DNA from: Paracoccaceae bacterium
GTDB taxonomy: Bacteria; Pseudomonadota; Alphaproteobacteria; Rhodobacterales; Rhodobacteraceae
Assembly: GCA_024742405.1 (NCBI GenBank)
Contig: JANSYP010000004.1
Coordinates: 337,085-401,084 of the forward strand
Direction: 5' to 3'
Length of the DNA: 64,000 bases
Shown: positions 44,118 to 52,274 of the stretch, in pieces
Position numbering within the stretch: position 1 is the first letter of the stretch
Layout of the letters: each line of letters starts with the position of its first letter
Made by a program: the position numbers and the translations under genes
Notes under the pieces: generated by a model
The model's database searches: none
Told to the model about the DNA's origin: nothing
What the model saw: only the letters and a program-made list of their open reading frames with translations

Positions 44118-45896
44118 TTACACCGCTTCGGGCTCGCGCATGTCCTCCTGTGCCACCCCGGCCACTGCGACGGGCGCTTTCATGGCGTCGCGGCGGAAGG
44201 GCTCTCCCAGTTCCTGGTTGATGAGCGCCTCGATGAAGGTTGTCTTGCCTTCGCGCATCTGGGCGCGGACGGCGGTGTTGAGCGCGTCGGTCAGGTCATC
44301 CATCGTGCGCGCGACCACGCCGGTGAGCCCGCAGGCCTGGGCGATCCCGGCATAGCTGACCTGCTCGTCAAGCTCTGTGCCGACGAAATTGTCGTCGAAC
44401 CAGAGCGTGGTGTTCCGCTTTTCCGCACCCCACTGGTAGTTGCGGAAGATCACCATGGTGACCGGCGGCCAGCCGGCGCGCCCGACGCTGACCATCTCGT
44501 TCATCGCGATGCCGAAGGCGCCGTCCCCGGCGAAGCCGACGACCGGCACGTCCGGCTTGCCGATCTTGGCGCCGACGATGGCCGGGAAGCCGTAGCCGCA
44601 GGGCCCGAAGAGGCCGGGCGCGAGGTATTTCCGGCCGCTCTCGAAGGTCGGGTAGGCATTGCCGATGGCGCAGTTGTTGCCGATGTCCGAGGTGATGATC
44701 GCGTCCTTGGGCAGGGCGCTCTGGATCGCGCGCCAGGCCATACGCGGGCTCATCCAGTCGGGCTTGGCTGCGCGGGCACGCTCGTTCCAGCTGGTGCCGG
44801 GATCGTCGTCTTCATGGTCCATGGACGAGAGCTGCTGCGCCCAGGTCGATTTGGTCTGGGCGATGGTGGCGCGGCGTGCCTCGCGGCCCGCATCGCCGGC
44901 GCTGTCCGAGAGCTGGGCGAGGATGCCTTCGGCGACTTTCCTTGCATCGCCCGCAATGCCGACGCTCACCGGCTTGGTCAGCCCGATCCGGTCGGGGTTG
45001 ATGTCGACCTGGATGATCTTGGCGTCCTTGGGCCAGTAATCCATGCCATAGCCCGGCAGGGTCGAGAACGGGTTCAGCCGGGTGCCGAGCGCCAGGACCA
45101 CGTCAGCCTGGGCAATCAGCTCCATCCCGGCCTTGGAGCCGTTATAGCCAAGCGGCCCCGCGAACAGCGGATGGGAGCCCGGGAAGGCGTCGTTATGCTG
45201 GTAGCCGCAGCAGACCGGCGCATCGAGCCGCTCGGCCAGCGCCATGGAGCTGTCGATCGCATCGCCGATGACCACGCCTGCGCCGTTCAGGATCACCGGG
45301 AAGGCGGCCTCGGAGAGCAGTTTCGCGGCCTCTACGATGGCGCTCTCGCCGCCGGCGGGACGCTCGAACTCGACGACCTTGGGCAGTTCGATGTCGATGA
45401 CCTGGGTCCAGTAGTCCCGCGGCAGGTTGATCTGGGCCGGGCCGCTGGCGCGCTTGGCCTGAAGGATCACGCGGTTCAGGACCTCGGCGACGCGGGACGG
45501 GTCGCGGACCTCTTCCTGGTAGGCGACCATATCCTCGAAGAGCTTCATCTGCTCGACTTCCTGGAAACCGCCCTGGCCGATGGTCTTGTTGGCGGCCTGG
45601 GGTGTGACGAGCAGAAGCGGCGTGTGGTTCCAGTAGGCGGTTTTGACCGCGGTGACGAAATTGGTGATGCCGGGGCCGTTCTGGGCGACCATCATGCTCA
45701 TCTCGCCGGTGGCGCGGGTGTAGCCGTCGGCCATGAAGCCGGCGGAGCCTTCGTGCGCGCCGTCCCAGAAGGTGATGCCGGCGGAGGGAAAGAGGTCCGA
45801 GATCGGCATCATGGCAGAGCCGATGATCCCGAACGCGTGGCGGATGCCATGCATCTGCAGAACCTTGATGAAGGCTTCTTCGGTGGTCATGCGCAT
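44118..45896 (-). CDS. xsc: Sulfoacetaldehyde acetyltransferase
   Basis: Xsc is a thiamine-diphosphate enzyme that turns sulfoacetaldehyde and phosphate into acetyl phosphate and sulfite, the desulfonation step of taurine use. The 592-residue protein begins MRMTTEEAFIKVLQMHGI, has the catalytic Glu region AHEGSAGFMADGYTRATG, and the ThDP motif GDGAFGIAMNEMVSVGRAG with the following NYQWGAEKRN. These segments fit Xsc better than acetolactate synthase. A perfect TCTGGACATATGTCCAGA palindrome lies about 92 bases upstream. The gene follows tauR on the same strand. A pta gene, which often follows xsc, is absent; the XRE-cupin gene comes next. Confidence 0.96.
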   Translation of the reverse strand: MRMTTEEAFIKVLQMHGIRHAFGIIGSAMMPISDLFPSAGITFWDGAHEGSAGFMADGYTRATGEMSMMVAQNGPGITNFVTAVKTAYWNHTPLLLVTPQAANKTIGQGGFQEVEQMKLFEDMVAYQEEVRDPSRVAEVLNRVILQAKRASGPAQINLPRDYWTQVIDIELPKVVEFERPAGGESAIVEAAKLLSEAAFPVILNGAGVVIGDAIDSSMALAERLDAPVCCGYQHNDAFPGSHPLFAGPLGYNGSKAGMELIAQADVVLALGTRLNPFSTLPGYGMDYWPKDAKIIQVDINPDRIGLTKPVSVGIAGDARKVAEGILAQLSDSAGDAGREARRATIAQTKSTWAQQLSSMDHEDDDPGTSWNERARAAKPDWMSPRMAWRAIQSALPKDAIITSDIGNNCAIGNAYPTFESGRKYLAPGLFGPCGYGFPAIVGAKIGKPDVPVVGFAGDGAFGIAMNEMVSVGRAGWPPVTMVIFRNYQWGAEKRNTTLWFDDNFVGTELDEQVSYAGIAQACGLTGVVARTMDDLTDALNTAVRAQMREGKTTFIEALINQELGEPFRRDAMKAPVAVAGVAQEDMREPEAV

Positions 45897-45987
45897 TGCG
45901 AAATCTCCTGTCGATCGCGGGCCCGACGGGCCGGTCCGGAGATCTCATTACAGGGGCAGCCGGGGGCCGGGTTAGGGCCAGTTCCAT

Positions 45988-46005
45988 TCTGGACATATGT
46001 CCAGA
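45988..46005. promoter_or_regulatory. Candidate TauR site before xsc
   Basis: TCTGGACATATGTCCAGA, an 18-base perfect palindrome, about 92 bases upstream of xsc and directly next to the tauR stop (46008). A shorter form occurs before tauR and an imperfect one between tpa and tauA. Confidence 0.65.
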
Positions 46006-46007
46006 GA

Positions 46008-47483
46008 TCAGCCCGGCGCGGCAGTCTCGGACAGCGCCTTGGCGATCCGTGCGATGCCGGGTTCGATCCGCTGCTCGGGGATGGAGGAATAGGCCAGCCG
46101 GTAGAAATGCCGCGGCCTTTCGGGGCCCGCGAAAAAGACCTTTCCGGGTTCGATCAGCACCCCGTCGCTGCGCAGCCGGGCGGCGAGCTCGGCCGTGTCG
46201 CAGCCCTCGGGCGCGGTCATCCAGAGGCTCGATCCGCCGAGGCTGTCGCGTCCGGCGATGGTCAGCCCGTGGCGCGCGATGGCCTGTTCCATCACCGCCC
46301 GGCGGCGGCGGAGCACCGTCGACATCCGGCGCAACTGCGCGTCGTAATGGCCGAGCGACAGGAACTGGGCGGCGGTCCGCTGCAGATGGCCGGGCGGGTG
46401 GCGCAGCACCGTGGCCCGGAGCGCGCGGGCCTCCCGGATCACCGGGGCGGGGCCGACGAGATAGCCGAGCCGCAGCCCGGGAAAGAGCGCCTTGGAAAAG
46501 GAGCCGACATAGATCACGCGTCCGTCGCGGTCGAGGGCCCGGAGCGCCGGCGACGGGGCCGACAGGAAAGAGGTCTCGAACTCGTAGTCATCCTCCACGA
46601 TCACCGCTCCGATCTCGGCCGCGCGGGCCAGGAGGGCGCGCCGGCGGGCCACGGGCATGGTCGCGGCGGTGGGGCATTGGTGGCTTGGCGTGGTGAAGAT
46701 CACATCGGTTCCGCGGGCAATGGACTGGGGCGGCAGGCCGCCGCTATCGACCTGGACCGTCACCATCTTTCCCGCGCACTGGCCGAGGATCTCGCGCAGG
46801 CCGGGATAGCCCGGGTCTTCCATCACCGCCTTGCCGCCCTGACCCAGAAGGACCTGGGCGGCGAGCCAGAGCGCGTTCTGCGCGCCCATGGTCACGAGGA
46901 TCTCGTCTGGCCGGGCGAGGATGCCGCGCCGGGGCAGGGAATGGCGGGCGATGAACTCCACCAGTTCCGGATCGTCGCGGTCATACTGGTCCGAGGTGAG
47001 CGCGTCGAACGCGCTCTGGCCGAGGGCCTGCACCGCGCAGAGCCGCCAGTTGGAATGATCGAAGAGATCCGGGTCGGCCTGGCCGTAGATGAACGGGTAG
47101 GAGAAATCGCGCCAGTCGGCGGGTTTCTCCAGCCGGTCGGCGTCGGAAAAGCGCGTACCGATGCGCGCACCCCAGTCGATGCTGCTGGGTGCGGGCACGG
47201 CCTGGGGCCGCAAGGCGGGAGGGCCGGGCGCGGTGTCGGACACGAAGTAGCCCGACCGGCCCCGGGCGCTCAGATAGTCCGAGGAGACCAGCTCGGTATA
47301 GGCCAGGGTGACGGTGATCCGGCTGACGCCCAGATGCTGGGCCAGCCGCCGCGACGACGGCAGCCGGTCGCCCGGCCGGAACCGCCCCGCCAGGATGCCC
47401 GTCGCCACCATGGTCTGGATCTGGCGCTGGAGCGTGCCCCGGGCGGCGGGGTCGAGGATGAACTGGGTTTCGCTGATCGGCAT
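46008..47483 (-). CDS. tauR: MocR-type (GntR/aminotransferase) regulator, taurine-responsive TauR
   Basis: A 491-residue MocR/GabR-type regulator. Residues 10-80 form a GntR winged helix (LQRQIQTMVATGILAGRFRP, LPSSRRLAQHLGVSR). The rest is an aminotransferase class I fold for pyridoxal phosphate, with EDDYEFETSF and the PLP-lysine segment VGSFSKALFPGLRLGYL. TauR proteins activate taurine genes in Rhodobacterales. The ATG at 47483 starts the homologous region. A TCTGGATATATCCAGA palindrome 24-39 bases upstream suggests autoregulation. xsc follows on the same strand. Confidence 0.93.
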   Translation of the reverse strand: MPISETQFILDPAARGTLQRQIQTMVATGILAGRFRPGDRLPSSRRLAQHLGVSRITVTLAYTELVSSDYLSARGRSGYFVSDTAPGPPALRPQAVPAPSSIDWGARIGTRFSDADRLEKPADWRDFSYPFIYGQADPDLFDHSNWRLCAVQALGQSAFDALTSDQYDRDDPELVEFIARHSLPRRGILARPDEILVTMGAQNALWLAAQVLLGQGGKAVMEDPGYPGLREILGQCAGKMVTVQVDSGGLPPQSIARGTDVIFTTPSHQCPTAATMPVARRRALLARAAEIGAVIVEDDYEFETSFLSAPSPALRALDRDGRVIYVGSFSKALFPGLRLGYLVGPAPVIREARALRATVLRHPPGHLQRTAAQFLSLGHYDAQLRRMSTVLRRRRAVMEQAIARHGLTIAGRDSLGGSSLWMTAPEGCDTAELAARLRSDGVLIEPGKVFFAGPERPRHFYRLAYSSIPEQRIEPGIARIAKALSETAAPG

Positions 47484-47506
47484 TGGGCTGGGTCCGCGGT
47501 CGGTCT

Positions 47507-47522
47507 TCTGGATATATCCAGA
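47507..47522. promoter_or_regulatory. Candidate TauR site before tauR
   Basis: TCTGGATATATCCAGA, a 16-base perfect palindrome, 24 bases upstream of the tauR start. It shares TCTGGA...TCCAGA arms with the site before xsc. Confidence 0.65.
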
Positions 47523-47546
47523 GTGCCCGCATCGGTCCAGCAGCAC

Positions 47547-48096
47547 CTAGCCTGCCGGCGCGAATTCCCACCGGGTGCGGGAGGCCGGAGCGGTGGCGCA
47601 GTTCGCCATGAAGAGCGCGCCAGCGGTCGCGCGCGCCGAAGGTCCGCGCGGATTGCGGTCCCATGGCGAGGCAGAGGTCGGAGCCTTGCAGCATCATCCG
47701 CCCGTCCCCGTCGAGGTCCCAGCGCTGGAGCTCCGCCGTGGGCAGTAACGGCTCCGACGTGCCGCAGGGCCGGAGCAGGAGCGCGCTGCCCGGGAGGGCG
47801 CCGCGGTTGACGCCGAAAACGGTGAGGCAGGCGTCGAACGCCGGAAAGCGCAGCGTGCCGTCCGCGCCCAGCACCACGACACCGTCCGGCGCTGTCCCCG
47901 GCTTGCAGTTATGGGCATTGACGGGCAGGTCGGTGCGATAAGTGCCGCCCGCGGCCAGGACATCGAGGCAATAGCCGTCCGCCGGACGGTCCAGCCGGTC
48001 GATCAGGCGCAGATAAGTCGGCCCGTCCGCATCCTGGGCCATCGCGCCACCGCTGGCACAGGCCGCCATGCAGAGCAGTCTCAGCAGCCGTCGCAT
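47547..48096 (-). pseudogene. Ricin-type beta-trefoil-like secreted protein, frameshifted near the 3' end
   Basis: A secreted protein with signal peptide (MRRLLRLLCMAACASGGAMA) and three similar repeats that each hold a pair of Cys, beginning GYCLDVLA, DACLTVFG and SDLCLAMG, as in a ricin-type beta-trefoil. The third repeat loses frame at about 47614-47621 (minus TGGCGCGCTCTTC): the frame gives the expected MANCATAPASRTRWEFAPAG ending, with the missing second Cys, only if one base is removed or two are added. Without repair, translation runs on into tauR in a wrong frame. So this is either a recent frameshift or a sequencing error. The start at 48096 has GGAGG five bases upstream. Confidence 0.68.
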
Positions 48097-48257
48097 ATCC
48101 GCCTCCAAATGCTCCCTGTCTTCTCAGATGGGGGGCCCTGCGGCGGAACACGTCACAGACGCATCAGCCGGGTGCGGGCGCCGCGCCAGCGGCGCACGGC
48201 CCAACGGGATGAGGCCCTTGGGCCGAAGACGGGCGGGAGCGCCCCCTTTCCGGTGCC

Positions 48258-48716
48258 CTAGCCCTGCAGCCGTTTCGTGAACCAGAGCCGGTCGAACCCG
48301 TCGCGCCTGGCCCGGTGCGTCTCGCGGTAGCTGAGCGCGCGGTAGAAGGCGATATTCTCGATCATGGCCGCGTTGGTATAGAGCCGCACCTCTGGCGTCC
48401 CGGCGTCCAGAGCGCGCGCCTCGGCCCAGGCCATGATTGCCCGACCCAGACCCTGGCCTTGCGCCGACGGCGCCACAGCGATGGCGTGGAGAAAGAGGTG
48501 ATCGGTTGCCTGTTCCCACACCACCGCGGCGGTCGGGGCGTCAGCGGTACCCGCAATATGCACCCGACCTGCGGCGACTTCAGGTGCGAAATCCTGCAGC
48601 ATCGGTGCGGGCGGGCGGTCCATGCGGGGCAGGTAGAGCGCGTAGGCCGCGCGCATCAGGGCGTGCAGCCCGGGCAGATCCTCCGCCCGGGCCGGTCTGA
48701 GCGTGGCGTCAGCCAA
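48258..48716 (-). CDS. GNAT family N-acetyltransferase
   Basis: A 152-residue GNAT enzyme. The acetyl-CoA loop is APSAQGQGLGRAIMAWAEARA (pattern QGQGLG), followed by EVRLYTNAAMIENIAFYRALSYRET, which is typical of the C-terminal motif. The start lies eight bases inside the end of tpa on the same strand, so it is translated from the tpa transcript. GNAT genes next to tpa are not required for taurine use; the substrate is unknown. Confidence 0.88.
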   Translation of the reverse strand: MADATLRPARAEDLPGLHALMRAAYALYLPRMDRPPAPMLQDFAPEVAAGRVHIAGTADAPTAAVVWEQATDHLFLHAIAVAPSAQGQGLGRAIMAWAEARALDAGTPEVRLYTNAAMIENIAFYRALSYRETHRARRDGFDRLWFTKRLQG

Positions 48717-50091
48717 AGACGCGGGTCAGGGCCCCGTCGATGGCACCGGTGATCTGGTCGATCTCGTCGGCCGTCACGATGAGCGGCGGGCTGATGCAGA
48801 GCGTGTTGTTGTAGCCCGGCAGCGAGCGGTTGGTGGCACCGATGATCACGCCCTGCTTCATGCAGTCGCCCACGATTGCGAGGACCTTGGCTTCGGGGGC
48901 GGGCTCCTTGGTGTCCCGGTCGGCCACCAGCTCGGCGCCCCAGAAGAGCCCCATGCCGCGAACCTGGCCGATCACCTCGTGGCGCTCCTGCAACTCTCGC
49001 AGATTGGCCTCCAGCCGTGCGCCCATCTCCTGGCAGTTCTCCAACAGGCCCTCTTCCTCGATGATGGCCATGTTCTCGATCGCCGCCGCGGGGCCGGCAG
49101 TGCAGCCGCCGAAGGTCGAGACATCGCGGAAGTAATCCATCGGGTCGGACGGGTCGGCCTTGAAGAGCTCGAACACCTTTTCCGTCGTGACCATGCAGGA
49201 GATCGCGGCATAGCCGGAGGCCACGCCCTTGGCCATGGTCACGAAATCCGGCTCCACGCCCCAGTGCTGATAGCCGAACCATTTTCCGGTGCGCCCGATG
49301 CCGCAGACGACCTCGTCGATATGCAGCAGGATGTCGTACTTGCGGCAGATCTCCTGCACGCGGGGCCAGTAGCCCTCGGGCGGGACGATCACGCCGCCGC
49401 CTGCCGTGATCGGTTCGAGGCAGAGCGCGCCGACGGTCTCGGGACCTTCGCGCAGGATGACCTCTTCGATCGCGTTGGCGGCGCGCAGGCCGTAATCATC
49501 CACGTCGCCCCACTGGCTGCGATACTCCAGGCAATGCGGCACCTTCACGAAGCCGGGGGTGTAGGGTCCGTATTCGGCGTTGCGCTGCTCGTGCCCACCG
49601 GCCGAGATCGTGGCGATGGTCGAGCCGTGATAGTCGCGGTCGCGGTAGAGGATCTTGTGCTTCTTGCCGCCAAAGCGCTTGTGCGCGATCTGACGGACCA
49701 TCTTGAAGGCCTTCTCGTTCGCCTCGGAACCGGAGTTGGCGTAATAGACCCGGCTCATCCCCGGCATCTTGTCGATCAGCATCTCGGCGAAACGCGCGCC
49801 GGGCACGGAGCCGAGCGAGTTGCTGAAGAAGTTCATTTTGAGAATCTGGTCGCGGACGGCATCGGCGATGCGCTCGCGGCCATAGCCCACATTCACGGTC
49901 CAGAGCCCGCCGGAGACGGCGTCGAGATGTTCCTTGCCGGTGCCGTCCCAGACTCGGGTGCCGCGGCCTTCGACGATGATCCGCGGGTCGGTGGTCTCGT
50001 GCGGCTTGTGCTGGAGCAGATGGTGCCACATGTGGGCGCGGTCGGCTTCGACCACTTCACTCAGGTCATTGGCGGTCAGAGTTCTGTTCAT
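48709..50091 (-). CDS. tpa: Taurine--pyruvate aminotransferase
   Basis: Tpa moves the amino group of taurine to pyruvate, giving sulfoacetaldehyde and alanine. The 460-residue class III aminotransferase has YYANSGSEANEKAFKM, DYHGSTIATIS, the PLP-Asp in LLHIDEVVCGIGRTG and the PLP-lysine in FVTMAKGVASGYAAIS. Its beginning NDLSEVVEADRAHMWHHL fits Tpa. It is divergent from tauA across 290 bases that contain an imperfect TauR-like site. It is followed by a GNAT gene with an overlap. Confidence 0.95.
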   Translation of the reverse strand: MNRTLTANDLSEVVEADRAHMWHHLLQHKPHETTDPRIIVEGRGTRVWDGTGKEHLDAVSGGLWTVNVGYGRERIADAVRDQILKMNFFSNSLGSVPGARFAEMLIDKMPGMSRVYYANSGSEANEKAFKMVRQIAHKRFGGKKHKILYRDRDYHGSTIATISAGGHEQRNAEYGPYTPGFVKVPHCLEYRSQWGDVDDYGLRAANAIEEVILREGPETVGALCLEPITAGGGVIVPPEGYWPRVQEICRKYDILLHIDEVVCGIGRTGKWFGYQHWGVEPDFVTMAKGVASGYAAISCMVTTEKVFELFKADPSDPMDYFRDVSTFGGCTAGPAAAIENMAIIEEEGLLENCQEMGARLEANLRELQERHEVIGQVRGMGLFWGAELVADRDTKEPAPEAKVLAIVGDCMKQGVIIGATNRSLPGYNNTLCISPPLIVTADEIDQITGAIDGALTRVFG

Positions 50092-50205
50092 GGTCCGAAG
50101 CTCCCGATTTGGCGTGTGACAAGGGTCCGCACGGGGTTTGCACAGCGCCCGTGGATGACGTGGCATAGGTGCCCATTTGTTGGGCGTGACAATAGGGCCA
50201 GAACG

Positions 50206-50225
50206 TCCGGATTCATATATCCAGA
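50206..50225. promoter_or_regulatory. Candidate TauR site between tpa and tauA
   Basis: TCCGGATTCATATATCCAGA has arms TCCGGAT and ATCCAGA (one mismatch) and shares ATATATCCAGA with the site before tauR. It lies 115 bases from the tpa start and 157 from the tauA start. Confidence 0.5.
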
Positions 50226-50381
50226 TGCGCGCGGGCTTGACCTCGGCCTTCGGGGCGGGTCGGCTGCGCGCGTATCGGACGCAATTTTGCCTCGTCAGCG
50301 GTGAAATTGCGGCGCATGGTGAGATCAACCCGGGCCGAAAGCGCGTCCGGGATCAAGACCAACAGTAGGGGAAACATCATA

Positions 50382-51383
50382 ATGACACTGAAGACCACTC
50401 TGATGGGCGCCGTCGCGGGCGCCGCTTTGTTGGGCAGCAGCCTGGCTGCGACGGCCGAAGAGATCACGGTCGCGTACTTCCTCGAATGGCCGATGCCTTT
50501 CCAGTACGGCAAGGCCAAGGGCATCTATGAAGAGGAGATGGGCGTCGACATCAACTGGGTCGCCTTCGACACCGGGACGGCGATGTCCGCGGCGATGGCG
50601 TCGGGCGATGTGGATATCTCGGTCAGCCAGGGCGTGCCGCCCTTTGTGGTCGCGACCTCCGCGGGCCAGGATCTGCAGGCCGTCGACGTGGCGGTGAGCT
50701 ACGCGGAAAACGACAATTGCGTCGTGGCCGAGACACTGGAAATTGACAAGGAGACCGCAAGCGAGCTGGCGGGCAAGCAAGTGGCCGTGCCGATCGGGAC
50801 TGCGGCGCATTACGGCTTTCTGCGGCAGATGGACCATTTCGGCGTCGATATCGGCACGATGGATATCGTCGACATGGCGCCGGCCGACAGTGCCGCGGCC
50901 TTCGCCCAGGGCAATCTGGACATGGTCTGCGGCTGGGGCGCTGCGCTGCGCCGGATGAAGGACCATGGCAACGTTCTGTTGACCGGGGCCGAAAAGGAAG
51001 AGCTTGGCATTCTGGTCTTCGATGTGACCAGTGCGCCGGCCGATTTCATCGCTGAGAACGGCGAGCTTCTGGCGACCTTCCTGAAGGTGACGGCCGATAT
51101 GAACGAGATGTGGAATTCGGGCGAGCATACCGACGAGATGCTGCCGGTGATTGCGCAGGATGCGGGCATGGATCCGGAGGCGACCGCGGCCACCATCGCC
51201 ACCTTCGTCTTTCCTTCGGTGGAGGACCAGTTGTCCGAGAAATGGCTCGGAGGCGGCGCTCAGGAGTTCATGCTCGGCGTGGCGAACGTGTTTGTCGAAG
51301 CGGGCTCCATAGAGGCGGCGCGCGACAGCTATGACGATGCCGTGGATTCAGCGCCGCTGGCAGAAGCCGCCAGCGGAAGCTGA
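50382..51383 (+). CDS. tauA: Taurine ABC transporter substrate-binding protein
   Basis: The periplasmic binding protein for taurine, 333 residues, with signal peptide (about residues 1-25, ending ATAEE). The mature part begins ITVAYFLEWPMPFQYGKAKG and contains MASGDVDISVSQGVPPFVV and PIGTAAHYGFLRQMDHFGVD, typical of TauA/SsuA-like proteins of Rhodobacterales. The ATG at 50382 has AGGGGA ten bases upstream. tauB and tauC follow on the same strand with an 84-base gap after tauA. Confidence 0.94.
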   Translation: MTLKTTLMGAVAGAALLGSSLAATAEEITVAYFLEWPMPFQYGKAKGIYEEEMGVDINWVAFDTGTAMSAAMASGDVDISVSQGVPPFVVATSAGQDLQAVDVAVSYAENDNCVVAETLEIDKETASELAGKQVAVPIGTAAHYGFLRQMDHFGVDIGTMDIVDMAPADSAAAFAQGNLDMVCGWGAALRRMKDHGNVLLTGAEKEELGILVFDVTSAPADFIAENGELLATFLKVTADMNEMWNSGEHTDEMLPVIAQDAGMDPEATAATIATFVFPSVEDQLSEKWLGGGAQEFMLGVANVFVEAGSIEAARDSYDDAVDSAPLAEAASGS

Positions 51384-51467
51384 TCCGGCACCAAGACCTC
51401 TTGCGCGGCGCGGGGCATCCCGTGCCGCGCCTCCCCATACACCGCGACCCGCTGCCAGGAGAGCCGC

Positions 51468-52274
51468 ATGTCAGAGCTGAAAATCGAACACCTATCCATG
51501 CGGTTCGACCTACCTAATGGCAGTCATGTCCAGGCGCTGGAGAATATCAACCTGACCCTGAAAGAGGGCGAGCTGATGTCGGTGCTGGGGCCCTCGGGTT
51601 GCGGCAAGACCACGCTTCTCAACATCGTGGCAGGCTTTCTCGCCCCGACCGGCGGCACGATTGTGCTCAACGGGCACAATGTCACCGGGCCGGACGCGGA
51701 ACGCGGCATGGTCTTTCAGAAGGGCGCGCTCTTCGAATGGATGGACGTGCGCGAGAATGTGGAGTTCGGACCCCGCATGAAGGGCACGCCGGAGGCCGAA
51801 CGGCGCGAGATCTCGGACCATCTGCTGGAAGTCGTTGGCCTGCAGGATTTCAAGGAAAAGGCGGTCTATGAGCTTTCGGGCGGGATGCAGCAGCGGGTCG
51901 CGCTGGCGCGTTGCCTGGCCAACGATCCGGACGTGATCCTGATGGACGAACCGCTCGGCGCGCTCGACGCGCTGACGCGCGAAAAGATGCAAGGGCTGGT
52001 GCTCAAGCTCTGGAAGGAGACCGGCAAGACGATCATCCTGATCACCCACTCGGTCGAGGAGGCGCTGCTTCTGGGCGAGCGGTTGGTGGTGATGGCGCCG
52101 CGACCGGGACGCATACACAAGGAATACCGATTGCCCTTCGCCGAAATGGGCGTGGGCGCGGACCTGCGCGAGGTGAAGAAAGTGCCCGAATTCGGCCAGA
52201 AGCGCGATGAGATCCTGTCGATGATCTGGGAAATGGAAGAAGAGATCATGGGTCGGGCGGAGGACGCGGCATGA
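51468..52274 (+). CDS. tauB: Taurine ABC transporter ATP-binding protein
   Basis: A 268-residue ABC ATPase that powers taurine uptake. Walker A GPSGCGKTTL at about 41-50, signature LSGGMQQRVALARCL, Walker B VILMDEPLGALD, and switch His in ITHSVEEAL. The C-terminus (EFGQKRDEILSMIWEMEEE) is longer than in E. coli TauB. CAGGAG precedes the start. The stop overlaps the tauC start by four bases (ATGA). Confidence 0.95.
   Translation: MSELKIEHLSMRFDLPNGSHVQALENINLTLKEGELMSVLGPSGCGKTTLLNIVAGFLAPTGGTIVLNGHNVTGPDAERGMVFQKGALFEWMDVRENVEFGPRMKGTPEAERREISDHLLEVVGLQDFKEKAVYELSGGMQQRVALARCLANDPDVILMDEPLGALDALTREKMQGLVLKLWKETGKTIILITHSVEEALLLGERLVVMAPRPGRIHKEYRLPFAEMGVGADLREVKKVPEFGQKRDEILSMIWEMEEEIMGRAEDAA

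Noticed and set aside
43533..47810. An open plus-strand frame of about 1425 codons across the XRE-cupin, xsc and tauR genes
   Set aside because: It is fully antisense to three well-supported genes, has low-complexity His/Gly/Asp-rich composition and no domain; long antisense frames are common in high-GC DNA.
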